Of a stretch of 14,881 nt of DNA, positions 7,063 to 14,404 are shown piece after piece. The position numbers were made by a program, and so were the translations under genes. Origin of the DNA: an uncultured Clostridium sp. (GTDB lineage Bacteria; Bacillota; Clostridia; Clostridiales; Clostridiaceae); contig URGW01000054.1 of assembly GCA_900547475.1 (NCBI GenBank), forward strand, positions 1 through 14,881, written 5' to 3'. How positions within the stretch are numbered: position 1 is the stretch's first letter; each line of letters begins with the position of its first letter. The notes below the pieces were generated by a model. The model did not search any database. It was not told the DNA's origin and saw only the letters and a program-made list of their open reading frames with translations.

Positions 7063-7152
7063 ATAATTGTTGAAACGTATTACTCAAAAGTTAATTAACC
7101 TAATAATTAATTTTTGTGTTTCCTAATATCTTTGTATTTTGGAGGATCTGTT

Positions 7153-7365
7153 ATGGAAAATAATTTAAATGCTGATATCCTTGATAAGATAACAAAAGTT
7201 TGTACTTGTAAATCTATATCTAGAACAAAGATTAAAGAAGCTATAAAAAATGGTGCCCATACCGTAGAAGAAGTTTCTAAAGTAACTGGTGCATGTACTG
7301 GAAGTTGTCATGGATTTAGATGTAAATCAAAGATTCAGGATTTAATTAAAGATTATTCAAAATAA
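7153..7365 (+). CDS. BFD-like [2Fe-2S]-binding protein
   Basis: A 70-residue protein with the bacterioferritin-associated-ferredoxin (BFD-like) [2Fe-2S] fold. Cys17-X-Cys19 near the N-terminus and Cys48-X3-Cys52 supply the four likely ligands; an extra Cys57 is present. Between them is the helical KIKEAIKNGAHTVEEVSKVTGA segment typical of the family. Such proteins pass electrons in iron release from ferritin, or act as small redox or iron-sulfur modules beside larger enzymes. Here the protein stands alone. I chose the ATG at 7153 over an in-frame ATG at 7114, because GGAGG at 7141-7145 sits seven bases before it and the upstream 13 residues are not family-like. It has its own promoter and terminator, with a Fur-box-like palindrome upstream that suggests iron control. 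Confidence 0.85.
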   Translation: MENNLNADILDKITKVCTCKSISRTKIKEAIKNGAHTVEEVSKVTGACTGSCHGFRCKSKIQDLIKDYSK

Positions 7366-7402
7366 TACCCAATCCAAAACTCCCCTATAAGTTTAACGAT
7401 TT

Positions 7403-7431
7403 AAACCACTTACAAGGTAAGTGGTTTTTTA
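7403..7431 (+). terminator. Terminator after the BFD-like gene
   Basis: Arms 7403-7413 and 7417-7427 (AAACCACTTAC and its complement) form an 11 bp hairpin with a three-base loop, followed by T's to 7430. It may also stop leftward transcription from the GIY-YIG gene, although the T-tract on that side is weaker. Confidence 0.85.
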
Positions 7432-7473
7432 TTGCAAAATTTAAGTTGAACTATTAGTTTTAAATTACTTAAT

Positions 7474-7713
7474 TTATTTCTTTATTAGCATTAATTTTTC
7501 CTTTCTTTTTAACTGTTTAATTGCATATTCTCTTCTCATGGCCTCTATTTTATTTTCATATTCTTCAAAATAAACTAGTTCTACAGGCAATCTAGCTTTT
7601 GTATATTTTGCACCTTTTCCATTAGAATGTGCTTTAATTCTTTTTTCTAAATTGTTTGTCCACCCCGTGTATAAACTATCATCATTACATCTTAATATAT
7701 ATACATAATTCAT
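7474..7713 (-). CDS. GIY-YIG domain protein, UPF0213 (YhbQ/YazA) type
   Basis: A 79-residue single-domain GIY-YIG nuclease-like protein. The signature is YVYILRC...SLYTGWTNNLEKRIKAH, with the YVY and YTG tyrosines, the conserved Arg of EKRI, NGKGAKYTKARLP and a Glu in the C-terminal helix (IEAMRREYAIKQLKRKEK). The standalone small form is found in many bacteria; its physiological role is unsettled, with nuclease activity on DNA or a role in genome stability proposed for relatives. An in-frame ATG six codons upstream has no ribosome binding site, whereas AGAGGT lies about six bases before the ATG at 7713, so I chose the latter. The gene is divergent from the rRNA methyltransferase gene. There are no mobile-element neighbours, so this is not a homing endonuclease. 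Confidence 0.88.
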   Translation of the reverse strand: MNYVYILRCNDDSLYTGWTNNLEKRIKAHSNGKGAKYTKARLPVELVYFEEYENKIEAMRREYAIKQLKRKEKLMLIKK

Positions 7714-7761
7714 ATAATACCTCTTATTCATAAATTAATTATTATATATTATATTAAATTT

Positions 7762-7791
7762 TTAACTGTTATTTAATAGTTATGTTATAAT
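7762..7791 (+). promoter_or_regulatory. Probable promoter of the rRNA methyltransferase gene
   Basis: TTAACT (7762-7767), an 18-base spacer, then consensus TATAAT (7786-7791). The predicted start is about 20 bases before the ribosome binding site GGAG at 7811-7814. Confidence 0.5.
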
Positions 7792-7820
7792 CGTATAAGA
7801 CTTAATATAAGGAGATGTAA

Positions 7821-8999
7821 ATGATGAGTAGTAAATTTTTCTTACATAAAGGGAAAAACAAAAGAGCTGAACAAGGGCGTCCTTGGATATACATAGATGA
7901 AATAAATGAATATGATGGCGAATATGAAAATGGAGACATAGTTGAAGTATATAATCATAAAAATCATTTTATTGGTAAAGGTTATATTAACGATAGAAGT
8001 AAAATAACAATTAGAATAATGACAAGAGATATTAATGAAGAAATAGATGAATCATTCTTTAAGAAAAGATTTGCTGCAGCATGGGATTATAGAAAAACTG
8101 TTATTGATACATCATCATGCAGATTTATATTTGGAGAAGCTGATTTCTTACCTGGATTAACAGTTGATAAATTTGAAGATTACTATGTAATCCAAATTTC
8201 TACATTAGGAATGGATAAATATAGAGATTTAATAGTTAAAATACTAGTTGAAGAATATGGAGCTAAAGGTGTTTATGAAAGAAGTGACATAAAAACTAGA
8301 GAAATCGAAGGTTTAGAACAAACTAAAGGCTTCTTAACTGAACCATTTAATACTGACATTGAAATCATTGAAAATGGTGTTAAATACATAGTTGATTTAG
8401 AAAACGGTCAAAAAACTGGATTCTTCTTAGATCAAAAAGAAAATAGAGCTGCTATGCATAGAATTTGTAAAGGTAAAGATGTTTTAGATTGTTTTACTCA
8501 TACTGGTTCATTTGCTTTAAATGCTGGTATAGCAGGAGCAAAATCAGTTCTTGGAATTGATGTGTCTCAACATGCTGTAGATTGTGCTACAAGAAATGCT
8601 GAATTAAATAATTTACAAGATATTGTTAAGTTTGAATGTCATAATGCATTTGATGTTCTTGGAGATTGGTCAAGAGAAGGCAAACAATATGATGTTGTTA
8701 TTCTAGACCCACCAGCATTCACTAAATCTAGAAATACTGTTAATGCTGCAATTAGAGGTTATAAAGAAATCAATCTTAGAGGTTTAAAAATGGTTAAACC
8801 AGGTGGTTACTTTGCTACATGCTCATGCTCTCATTATATGAGTGAAGAACAATTGAAGAAAACTGTTCTTGAAGCTGCTCATGATGCTAGAAGAACTTTA
8901 AGACAAATTGAAGTTAGAACTCAAAGTTCAGATCATCCGATTCTTTGGAATTCAGATGAATCATACTACTTAAAATTCTTTATATTCCAAGTGGTATAA
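7821..8999 (+). CDS. Class I SAM-dependent 23S rRNA (cytosine-C5) methyltransferase, RlmI-like
   Basis: A 392-residue protein with an N-terminal PUA domain (about 1-75: KFFLHKGKNKRAEQGRPWIYIDEI, GDIVEVYN, FIGKGYIN), a linker domain (about 76-185) and a Rossmann methyltransferase domain from about 190. Motifs are QKTGFFLDQKENR at 197-209, motif I DCFTHTGSFAL at 223-233, LGIDVS for ribose binding at about 244-249, DPPAF at 296-300, and the catalytic-site CSCSH at 334-338. RlmI of E. coli methylates C1962 of 23S rRNA, and Firmicute relatives (YwbD type) are expected to do the same or a nearby reaction; the exact target base is inference. The length fits the family (about 390-400). GGAG at 7811-7814 serves the ATG at 7821; a second ATG at 7824 is equally well spaced. 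The gene is monocistronic with a GC-rich terminator. Confidence 0.92.
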   Translation: MMSSKFFLHKGKNKRAEQGRPWIYIDEINEYDGEYENGDIVEVYNHKNHFIGKGYINDRSKITIRIMTRDINEEIDESFFKKRFAAAWDYRKTVIDTSSCRFIFGEADFLPGLTVDKFEDYYVIQISTLGMDKYRDLIVKILVEEYGAKGVYERSDIKTREIEGLEQTKGFLTEPFNTDIEIIENGVKYIVDLENGQKTGFFLDQKENRAAMHRICKGKDVLDCFTHTGSFALNAGIAGAKSVLGIDVSQHAVDCATRNAELNNLQDIVKFECHNAFDVLGDWSREGKQYDVVILDPPAFTKSRNTVNAAIRGYKEINLRGLKMVKPGGYFATCSCSHYMSEEQLKKTVLEAAHDARRTLRQIEVRTQSSDHPILWNSDESYYLKFFIFQVV

Positions 9000-9026
9000 A
9001 AACTTTTAAAAATAACTAAAATAAAT

Positions 9027-9050
9027 AAAGTCGGCTTCTGCCGACTTTTT
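9027..9050 (+). terminator. Terminator of the rRNA methyltransferase gene
   Basis: AAAGTCGGC (9027-9035) pairs with GCCGACTTT (9040-9048) around TTCT, followed by T's. A compact GC-rich hairpin typical of intrinsic terminators. Confidence 0.92.
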
Positions 9051-9065
9051 AATATATACATTATT

Positions 9066-9108
9066 AAAATCTAATAATTAAGTAGTTTACTATTAATTAT
9101 TAGATTTT
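9066..9108 (-). terminator. AT-rich hairpin, probable terminator of the sigma-factor operon
   Basis: Arms 9066-9081 and 9093-9108 are perfectly complementary (16 bp), extended by TAG/CTA next to the loop. It lies 20 bases past the stop of the DUF2752 gene on the minus strand and ends in TTTT. Its low GC content makes it weaker than its neighbours. Confidence 0.65.
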
Positions 9109-9127
9109 ATATGTTACTGATTGATTA

Positions 9128-9556
9128 TTATTTCTTATTCTCTATAATTTGATTAAGTATTGATTTTTCATTATATTGCATAGGTTCTATATCAGGAAAA
9201 AACATTACCATTCTAAAAATATACACAATCATTATTAAAATAATTGCACCTATTAATATCTGCTTAAAAAACCTTCTTTTAAGAAATATAAGTACTACTG
9301 ATATAAATGGTAGCCAAAATAATGGATGAAATTTAAATGCATTTATAATATCACCATTAATAGCTGCTGTAATAGCTCTACTCATTCCGCATGATGGACA
9401 TGGAATTCCCGTTAAGCCTCTTATCAAGCAAATACTTCCCGTTGTTACCCCAAACCTTTTTATAAAGAAAAATATAATACATAGTCCTAATAAAATTAAT
9501 ATTAATGCCTTTCCAAACTTAATATTTTTATTAATCCATTTAAAATACTTATTCAT
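9128..9556 (-). CDS. DUF2752 family membrane protein
   Basis: A 142-residue membrane protein with the DUF2752 hallmark CPSCGMSRA at residues 53-61 and FHPLFWLP at 76-83. Three hydrophobic segments are visible at about 15-34, 80-93 and 99-120, with the Cys pair (53, 56) near the membrane surface between the first two. The family is widespread, and its biochemical function is not known to me. The CxxC pair suggests a metal or thiol role, which is speculation. It is the last gene of an operon with an ECF sigma factor and its probable anti-sigma factor, 25 bases after the latter, so it is likely made under control of that sigma factor. An accessory part in envelope signalling is possible. Confidence 0.85.
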   Translation of the reverse strand: MNKYFKWINKNIKFGKALILILLGLCIIFFFIKRFGVTTGSICLIRGLTGIPCPSCGMSRAITAAINGDIINAFKFHPLFWLPFISVVLIFLKRRFFKQILIGAIILIMIVYIFRMVMFFPDIEPMQYNEKSILNQIIENKK

Positions 9557-9581
9557 ACTATAAACTCTATATACTTATAAA

Positions 9582-10316
9582 TTAATAATTGCAATATGGT
9601 ATACTATTCTCATCATAATTTAAATTATTATACATAGATTTAAAGTTATTAACCTCTTCAGAATTTATTTTATACCATTTATTATCTATATTCATAATAT
9701 CATTTTTAATAATTATTGTGTGGTTACTTTCCACTCCATTAGTTTGTATTAGAAAATCCCATTCTCCTAAAGTTTGTTTTTGAATTTCTTCCTTTAGAAT
9801 ATCATTTATAAAGCTAATGATCATTTCTATATCTATTTTATTATCTACAGACTTATAAGTATTTCCATCTACTATATTTTTAACTATTATCTTGTTAATG
9901 TTACTAGAATCTATAACTTCATCGCCAAATCTATCATCTAAATTAAATTCTTCTACATCTTGTTTAGATGCTTCAGAGTTACCAATATCTCTAGTTTCAG
10001 CATCATTGTAACTAGCAACCTCTGGAATACCTTCACTATACCTTGTAACTTGATTTTCTAAATTTTTCTCTATAGAGTTTAATTCCCCTGAATTAACTCC
10101 ATATTTTATTGATACTGATGTTAAAAATACAAATGCAAAACACGCTGCTATAGTCCATAATTTCTTATTCATATACAATACATTAATTTTACTTTTGTTT
10201 TCTTTATCTAAATTTTTTAGAGTATCTTCAAGTTTATATTCAAAAGACTTTGGTAAGACAAACTCTTCATTTTCACTTTTACTTTTATTTTTTAAATATT
10301 CATCAAATTTATCCAT
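9582..10316 (-). CDS. Probable anti-sigma factor, single-pass membrane protein
   Basis: A 244-residue protein with a charged cytoplasmic N-terminus (1-50, including LPKSFEYKLEDTLKNLDKEN), one membrane helix at about 53-71 (LWTIAACFAFVFLTSVSI) and an extracytoplasmic domain of about 170 residues. This topology is standard for anti-sigma factors that hold an ECF sigma factor at the membrane. Its start overlaps the end of the sigma gene by eight bases, and its ribosome binding site AAGGAGGAG is inside the last sigma codons, so translation is coupled. There is no zinc-binding HxxxCxxC motif, so it is not a ZAS-type anti-sigma. The outer domain has no family I recognise, and the sensed signal is unknown. 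The role is inferred from position and topology. Confidence 0.72.
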   Translation of the reverse strand: MDKFDEYLKNKSKSENEEFVLPKSFEYKLEDTLKNLDKENKSKINVLYMNKKLWTIAACFAFVFLTSVSIKYGVNSGELNSIEKNLENQVTRYSEGIPEVASYNDAETRDIGNSEASKQDVEEFNLDDRFGDEVIDSSNINKIIVKNIVDGNTYKSVDNKIDIEMIISFINDILKEEIQKQTLGEWDFLIQTNGVESNHTIIIKNDIMNIDNKWYKINSEEVNNFKSMYNNLNYDENSIPYCNY

Positions 10317-10872
10317 GAAGCTCCTCCTTTAAAATATTATATAACTTTTCTTTTGCTCTAGATAATCTTGATTTTATAGTTCCTTCCTTAACATTAAGAA
10401 CTTTTGCTATATCCTTATATTTCATATCCTCAAAATAAAACAATATCGTAGTAATTCTTAAATCTTCATCTAAGGAATTAATTGCATTATATAAAGATAA
10501 ATCTTTATAATTATCATTAACCTTTATATTTTTAAAGTGATCTTTATCTACAGCTATTTCTTTAGCTCTTTTTTTATATAAATTATTACTTTCATTTATT
10601 ACTATTCTTATTAACCATGTCTTAAAAAATACTTCTTGTTTCAATGCTTGTATATTTTTATAAGCCTTTAATATAGCTTCACTAACCGCGTCTTCTATAT
10701 CTTCTTCATTATTTAATATAGATTTTGCAACTCTATATATTGCAATTTTATTTATTCTAATTAAATTACAAAAGGCCTCTTTATCTCCAAGTTTTGCCCT
10801 TTTTACTTCCATTATCAATTCATCTTTACTAAGATTATCTACTGAAGCCTCCAATTTATTCGCTCCCTTCAT
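10309..10872 (-). CDS. ECF (sigma-70 family) RNA polymerase sigma factor
   Basis: A 187-residue extracytoplasmic-function sigma factor. Region 2 spans about 30-95 (RAKLGDKEAFCNLI, DIEDAVSEAILKAYKNI, FFKTWLIRIVINESNN) and region 4 about 130-182, with the helix-turn-helix YKDIAKVLNVKEGTIKSRLSRAKEKL. There is no region 1.1 or full region 3, as expected. It directs RNA polymerase to a small regulon, and the overlapping next gene is its likely membrane-bound inhibitor. The start is uncertain. The ATG at 10872 has no ribosome binding site, and an ECF-like promoter at 10877-10905 would start transcription almost on this ATG. A TTG at 10854 lies eight bases after GGGAG and could be the true start, giving a protein six residues shorter; a leaderless ATG is the alternative. 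Confidence 0.9.
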   Translation of the reverse strand: MKGANKLEASVDNLSKDELIMEVKRAKLGDKEAFCNLIRINKIAIYRVAKSILNNEEDIEDAVSEAILKAYKNIQALKQEVFFKTWLIRIVINESNNLYKKRAKEIAVDKDHFKNIKVNDNYKDLSLYNAINSLDEDLRITTILFYFEDMKYKDIAKVLNVKEGTIKSRLSRAKEKLYNILKEELHG

Positions 10873-10876
10873 TGTA

Positions 10877-10905
10877 TTAGACTTAATATTAACCCCATTT
10901 GTTCC
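10877..10905 (-). promoter_or_regulatory. Candidate ECF-type autoregulated promoter
   Basis: On the minus strand: GGAACAA (10905-10899), a 17-base spacer, then TCTAA (10881-10877) preceded by AG. This resembles the GGAAC / GTCTAA elements of ECF promoters, and ECF genes are commonly autoregulated. The predicted start is close to 10871, on top of the apparent ATG of the sigma gene. Confidence 0.45.
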
Positions 10906-10988
10906 ATAAGTAATATCTCAAACTTTTCTTAGTCGAATTACACATACTAGTATAAAATAGTAAATTCCTCTTATATAATTATAAATAG

Positions 10989-11023
10989 AAAAGCGACTGT
11001 TGCAAAATTATCTACACAGTCGC
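10989..11023 (-). terminator. Terminator of the radical SAM gene
   Basis: GCGACTGT (10993-11000) pairs with ACAGTCGC (11016-11023) around a 15-base loop. On the minus strand TTTT follows. It begins ten bases after the stop of the gene at 11034-11960. Confidence 0.82.
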
Positions 11024-11033
11024 TCAAATATGT

Positions 11034-11960
11034 CTATTTAAAATCTTTTCCTTGCCAAATATTATTATCTACAAGTGCCTTATCAATGTCATTTAACACT
11101 TCCCATTTTTTTAAACTCCACATTGGTCCAATTAAACTTTGTCTTGGAGCATCACCTGTTAATCTATGAACTACCATCTCTTCCGGTATCATAGCTATAG
11201 CCTTACATATTAAATCAATATAGTCTTCTTTGCTTAAAAGTTGCAACTCTCCACTTTCATATTGCTCTACCATTTTAGTTCCCTTCATTAAGTGTAATAA
11301 ATGAAACTTAACTCCTTGAGCACCAGAATGTGAAACATAATCTACAGTCTTTAACATATCTTCTTCATCTTCCCCTGGTAGACCAAATATAGTATGTACA
11401 ACAACTTCAATTCCTCTTTCTTGTAATTTCTTTAAACTACTATCAAAAGTTTCAAAATCATAACCTCTATTAAAATTATGAGCTGTTTCATCATTTATAG
11501 TTTGTAATCCTAATTCAACCCAAAGATAAGTCTTTTTATTTAACTCTTCAAGATAATCTAAAACATCATCATCTAAGCAATCAGGTCTTGTTGCTATAGA
11601 TAAAGCAATAACATTTTTTTGAGCTAATGCCTCTTCATATTTTTTTCTTAGCTCTTCAACAGGTGCATAAGTATTAGTATATGCTTGAAAATAAGCAATG
11701 TACTTCCCGTCCTTCCACTTCTTTTCCATCATTTCTTTTCTATCTTCGAACTGTTCCTTAATAGATAATATTCTACTTCCTGCAAAATCTCCTGAACCTC
11801 TTGCACTACAAAAAGTACATCCACCTTTTGCTACCTTTCCATCTCTATTAGGACAAGTAAATCCTCCATCTAGTGATATTTTATATATCTTTTCTCCAAA
11901 TTTATTTCTTAGGAAATAATTTAAACTATGATATCTTTTTCCATTCCATTCCTTTATCAT
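11034..11960 (-). CDS. ytqA: Radical SAM protein, TIGR01212/YtqA family
   Basis: A 308-residue radical SAM enzyme. The iron-sulfur cysteines are in the family's characteristic spaced motif CPNRDGKVAKGGCTFC, with Cys36, Cys48 and Cys51, preceded by KISLDGGFT. Further family features are YFQAYTNTYAP, the ALSIATRPDCL strand, LWVELGLQT, VVHTIFGLPGE and the C-terminal HRLTGDAPRQSLIGP segment. YtqA of Bacillus subtilis has been linked to a late step in making mnm5s2U at the tRNA wobble position, together with the methyltransferase YtqB; I recall this from the literature and the role here is inference. No YtqB-like gene is adjacent. AAGGAG about six bases before the ATG fixes the start. It is monocistronic with a terminator at 10989-11023. 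Confidence 0.9.
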   Translation of the reverse strand: MIKEWNGKRYHSLNYFLRNKFGEKIYKISLDGGFTCPNRDGKVAKGGCTFCSARGSGDFAGSRILSIKEQFEDRKEMMEKKWKDGKYIAYFQAYTNTYAPVEELRKKYEEALAQKNVIALSIATRPDCLDDDVLDYLEELNKKTYLWVELGLQTINDETAHNFNRGYDFETFDSSLKKLQERGIEVVVHTIFGLPGEDEEDMLKTVDYVSHSGAQGVKFHLLHLMKGTKMVEQYESGELQLLSKEDYIDLICKAIAMIPEEMVVHRLTGDAPRQSLIGPMWSLKKWEVLNDIDKALVDNNIWQGKDFK

Positions 11961-12045
11961 TTTTTTCTCCTTATATTAATCTGTATATTTAATGATTAAT
12001 TATATTAATACTCTATTTATTTTAAAATTAGTTTATATAATTAAA

Positions 12046-12075
12046 ATAGAGGTAATGTAAATAACATTAACCTCT
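12046..12075. terminator. Hairpin terminator of the lipoprotein gene
   Basis: AGAGGTAATGT (12048-12058) pairs with ACATTAACCTCT (12064-12075) with one bulged base. On the minus strand it is followed by ATTTTAA. It lies 38 bases past the stop of the gene at 12114-13196. Confidence 0.65.
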
Positions 12076-12113
12076 TTTATTGTTTACTATATTATAAATT
12101 ACTTATTGATTAA

Positions 12114-13196
12114 TTACAATTTAATCATTTCCTCACTCTTAATATTAAAGGTATATTTACCTGTAATATCATCAGTGATGCCATCAGATTTATAAACATC
12201 AAATATTAATTTATCATCATCAAAATATTCAGCCTTAATACTATATATATCCTTGTTAAAAACCTCATCCAATTTAGCATCTATCATAGTTCCATCATCT
12301 GCTTTATATATGTTTAGTCTGTCTATTCCTATCTCGTTTTTATAATTAACAGCTATATTATCATCTTCTTTAGAAAATATAAAATTTTCTATTTGCACAT
12401 TGTTTAATAAATCTACAGGTACAACCTTACTTGTAATAGGTTTTTCTAAAACTTCTTGTAACTCACTAATTGAGTTTCCTTGTGGATTTGTACTATCAGC
12501 TATAGTATCAGTACCATTTTCCATTAATGTATTATCAATATAAGCAATACAAATAAACGCATTTTTATCGTCTACAGTAGAAATAGCTATCTTTTGCCCT
12601 GTAAATCCTAAAACTACCTTTCCAAAACTATTATTAGGTACTTTTTCTTTATATAGCATAACATTATTCTCTCTTAAATAAGTATCCTTAGGAATATTAT
12701 TTAAGCTTATTACTAAACTACTTTTTCCACCTTTTTCTCCAATTATCCTCAAGGAATTATTTTTTATATATAATTCTCTTTGTGTCTTTGCCTTAATTTC
12801 ACTTACGCTATAACTATCTCCATTTCTATTTATCTTTATAGTATAACTTTCTAAATCACTCTTAGGCTCTACATTAGAATCTCTAATAACATTAAAAATA
12901 TAGTATGCAAACTCACTACTTGCAATAGTTTTATCTAATTGAAATCCTGCTACCTCAGAAACTCCTTCAGATAAATTAATATTATTATCTACTAATTCTT
13001 TTACACATAACTCATTAGCCTTTTCCATATTACCATTTCTAATATTTATTAAATAATTTGTTGCTAACTCCTTTCCTTTAAATACATCAAATAAATCTAA
13101 ACTTGCTTTATTATCATCCTTTACTTTGCTACAACCAATTAACATACTAATTGTTAAAACCAATATACAACCTAAAACTCTTTTAACTCTAATCAT
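12114..13196 (-). CDS. Lipoprotein of unknown function
   Basis: A 360-residue exported lipoprotein. The N-terminus has a basic stretch (RVKR), a hydrophobic core (VLGCILVLTISML) and the lipobox LIGC with the acylated cysteine at residue 22, so the mature protein should be anchored to the outer face of the membrane. Residues about 43-130 look like a small alpha/beta domain (FKGKELATNYLINIRNGNMEKANELC, then a VAGFQLDKTI region). The rest is beta-rich with repeated hydrophobic strands, as in extracytoplasmic sensor or chaperone-like lipoproteins. I recognise no family with confidence. AAGGAG lies about six bases before the ATG. It is divergent from ykvI. The upstream sequence TGAATA-N17-TAAAATA (13278 to 13249 on the minus strand) resembles a forespore sigma-F/G promoter, a weak hint of sporulation or germination expression. 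Confidence 0.82.
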   Translation of the reverse strand: MIRVKRVLGCILVLTISMLIGCSKVKDDNKASLDLFDVFKGKELATNYLINIRNGNMEKANELCVKELVDNNINLSEGVSEVAGFQLDKTIASSEFAYYIFNVIRDSNVEPKSDLESYTIKINRNGDSYSVSEIKAKTQRELYIKNNSLRIIGEKGGKSSLVISLNNIPKDTYLRENNVMLYKEKVPNNSFGKVVLGFTGQKIAISTVDDKNAFICIAYIDNTLMENGTDTIADSTNPQGNSISELQEVLEKPITSKVVPVDLLNNVQIENFIFSKEDDNIAVNYKNEIGIDRLNIYKADDGTMIDAKLDEVFNKDIYSIKAEYFDDDKLIFDVYKSDGITDDITGKYTFNIKSEEMIKL

Positions 13197-13248
13197 ATTG
13201 ATCTCCTTACTTAATTTTATTGCACCTCTAAAAGCAATCTCTTAAATT

Positions 13249-13320
13249 TATTTTACCTAATAAAATATAGCTTATTCACAAAAAAAGAATAATTGTACTG
13301 TAACCTTTATATATTAGATA
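13249..13320. promoter_or_regulatory. Divergent promoter region with forespore-like elements (weak)
   Basis: Leftward, TGAATA (13278-13273) with a 17-base spacer to TAAAATA (13255-13249). Rightward, AGAATA with an 18-base spacer to TATATTA, ending near 13316. Both roughly match the sigma-F/G pattern TGMATA / CATWMTA. No good sigma-A promoter is seen for either gene. Such matches are easy to find by chance in AT-rich DNA. Confidence 0.22.
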
Positions 13321-13345
13321 TTAGAAATATATTGGGGGGATATGC

Positions 13346-14404
13346 GTGAAGAAAGATTTCACTAAAATTTTTCAAGTTGCTGCTGTATTTATTGGAACAG
13401 TTGTCGGTGCTGGACTTGCTTCTGGTAAGGAAATTACTCAATTTTTTACTTCTTTTGGTTTAACTAGTTTTTTAGGAATACTTTTTTGTGGAGTATTTTA
13501 TATATTGATGGGATCAATAATAGCTAAAATAGGTATTAAATATAGTCTTAACTCTTATAGTGATGTTCTAAAAATAATAAGTCCCAATTTACTTGGTAAA
13601 ATAACAGGAGTAATAACAACATTTTATTTAATTTCCAGCGCCTCAATTATTCTTGCCGGAAGTGGTGCTTTAATTCATCAATTTTTTGGAGCGCCTAAAA
13701 TTGTTGGTTCACTAATTATGCTTTGTATCGCTTGCATTTTTTTATTAAGAGATACTGAAGGTCTTATTGAAGTAAACTCATTTATTGTTCCTGCTTTACT
13801 ATGTACAATTACACTTATTCTAGTTCTATATTTTTTATTTTGTAAAGATTCAATTTCATTACAATATATCTCTAGCTTTGAACCTCCTAAAAAAGGAGTT
13901 TTTGTTTCTACTATACTTTATGCTGGATACAATATACTTTGTTGCTCAGGTGTATTAGTTCCATTAAGCAACGAAACTAAAAGCTCCAAAACAATGGTTT
14001 ACGGCATTGCATTAGGAGCTTTAGGTTTAACTTTATTATCTGGCTCTATTAACTTATTGTTATTAGCTAATCAACCATATATATTTGAACTTGAAATACC
14101 ATTACTTTTAGTTGCACAAAGATTTGGTAGTGTTATACAAGCCCTACTACTAGTAATAATTTGGCTTGAAATGTTTTCTACCGAAGTTTCAGATGTTTAC
14201 TCAATTAGTAAAACATTAGAGCAAAGCTTTAATATTAAATTTAAAAAGGGAATTTTTATAGTTTTAGCAGTAGCCTTACCAATATCACAAATCGGATTTT
14301 CAAATTTAATTTCAACACTATATCCCCTTTTTGGTATACTAAGCTTAATATTTATAACACAATGTATTTACTTCTATTACAAACATAAATCAGAATTTAT
14401 CTAA
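13346..14404 (+). CDS. ykvI: YkvI-family integral membrane protein (APC-like transporter)
   Basis: A 352-residue membrane protein of about ten transmembrane segments. The N-terminal FQVAAVFIGTVVGAGLASGKEITQFF has the glycine-rich break in helix 1 (GTVVGAGLASG, residues 17-27) typical of LeuT-fold/APC transporters and of the YkvI group. Other features are the AGSGALIHQ segment near residue 105 and TILYAGYNILCCSGVLVPL at about 190-208. The substrate is unknown. The start is GTG at 13346, six bases after GGGGGG (13334-13339); an ATG at 13342 is in another frame, too close to that site, and leads to only eight codons. The last codon is followed immediately by the inverted copy of the structured element, and there is no conventional terminator. 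Confidence 0.88.
   Translation: MKKDFTKIFQVAAVFIGTVVGAGLASGKEITQFFTSFGLTSFLGILFCGVFYILMGSIIAKIGIKYSLNSYSDVLKIISPNLLGKITGVITTFYLISSASIILAGSGALIHQFFGAPKIVGSLIMLCIACIFLLRDTEGLIEVNSFIVPALLCTITLILVLYFLFCKDSISLQYISSFEPPKKGVFVSTILYAGYNILCCSGVLVPLSNETKSSKTMVYGIALGALGLTLLSGSINLLLLANQPYIFELEIPLLLVAQRFGSVIQALLLVIIWLEMFSTEVSDVYSISKTLEQSFNIKFKKGIFIVLAVALPISQIGFSNLISTLYPLFGILSLIFITQCIYFYYKHKSEFI

Noticed and set aside
7114..7152. Upstream in-frame ATG that would lengthen the BFD-like protein by 13 residues
   Set aside because: No ribosome binding site before it, whereas GGAGG at 7141-7145 fits the ATG at 7153; the added residues are hydrophobic and not family-like.
7474..7713. GIY-YIG protein as an intron or homing endonuclease
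   Set aside because: Length and signature fit the standalone UPF0213 type, and no intron or split gene is nearby.
11698..11919. Open frame on the plus strand inside the radical SAM gene
   Set aside because: Antisense to the iron-sulfur cysteine motif of a clear gene; no start signals.
13342..13365. Eight-codon open frame from ATG at 13342 overlapping the ykvI start
   Set aside because: Its ATG is only about two bases from the GGGGGG site, too close for normal initiation; the GTG at 13346 fits better. No sign of a regulatory leader peptide.
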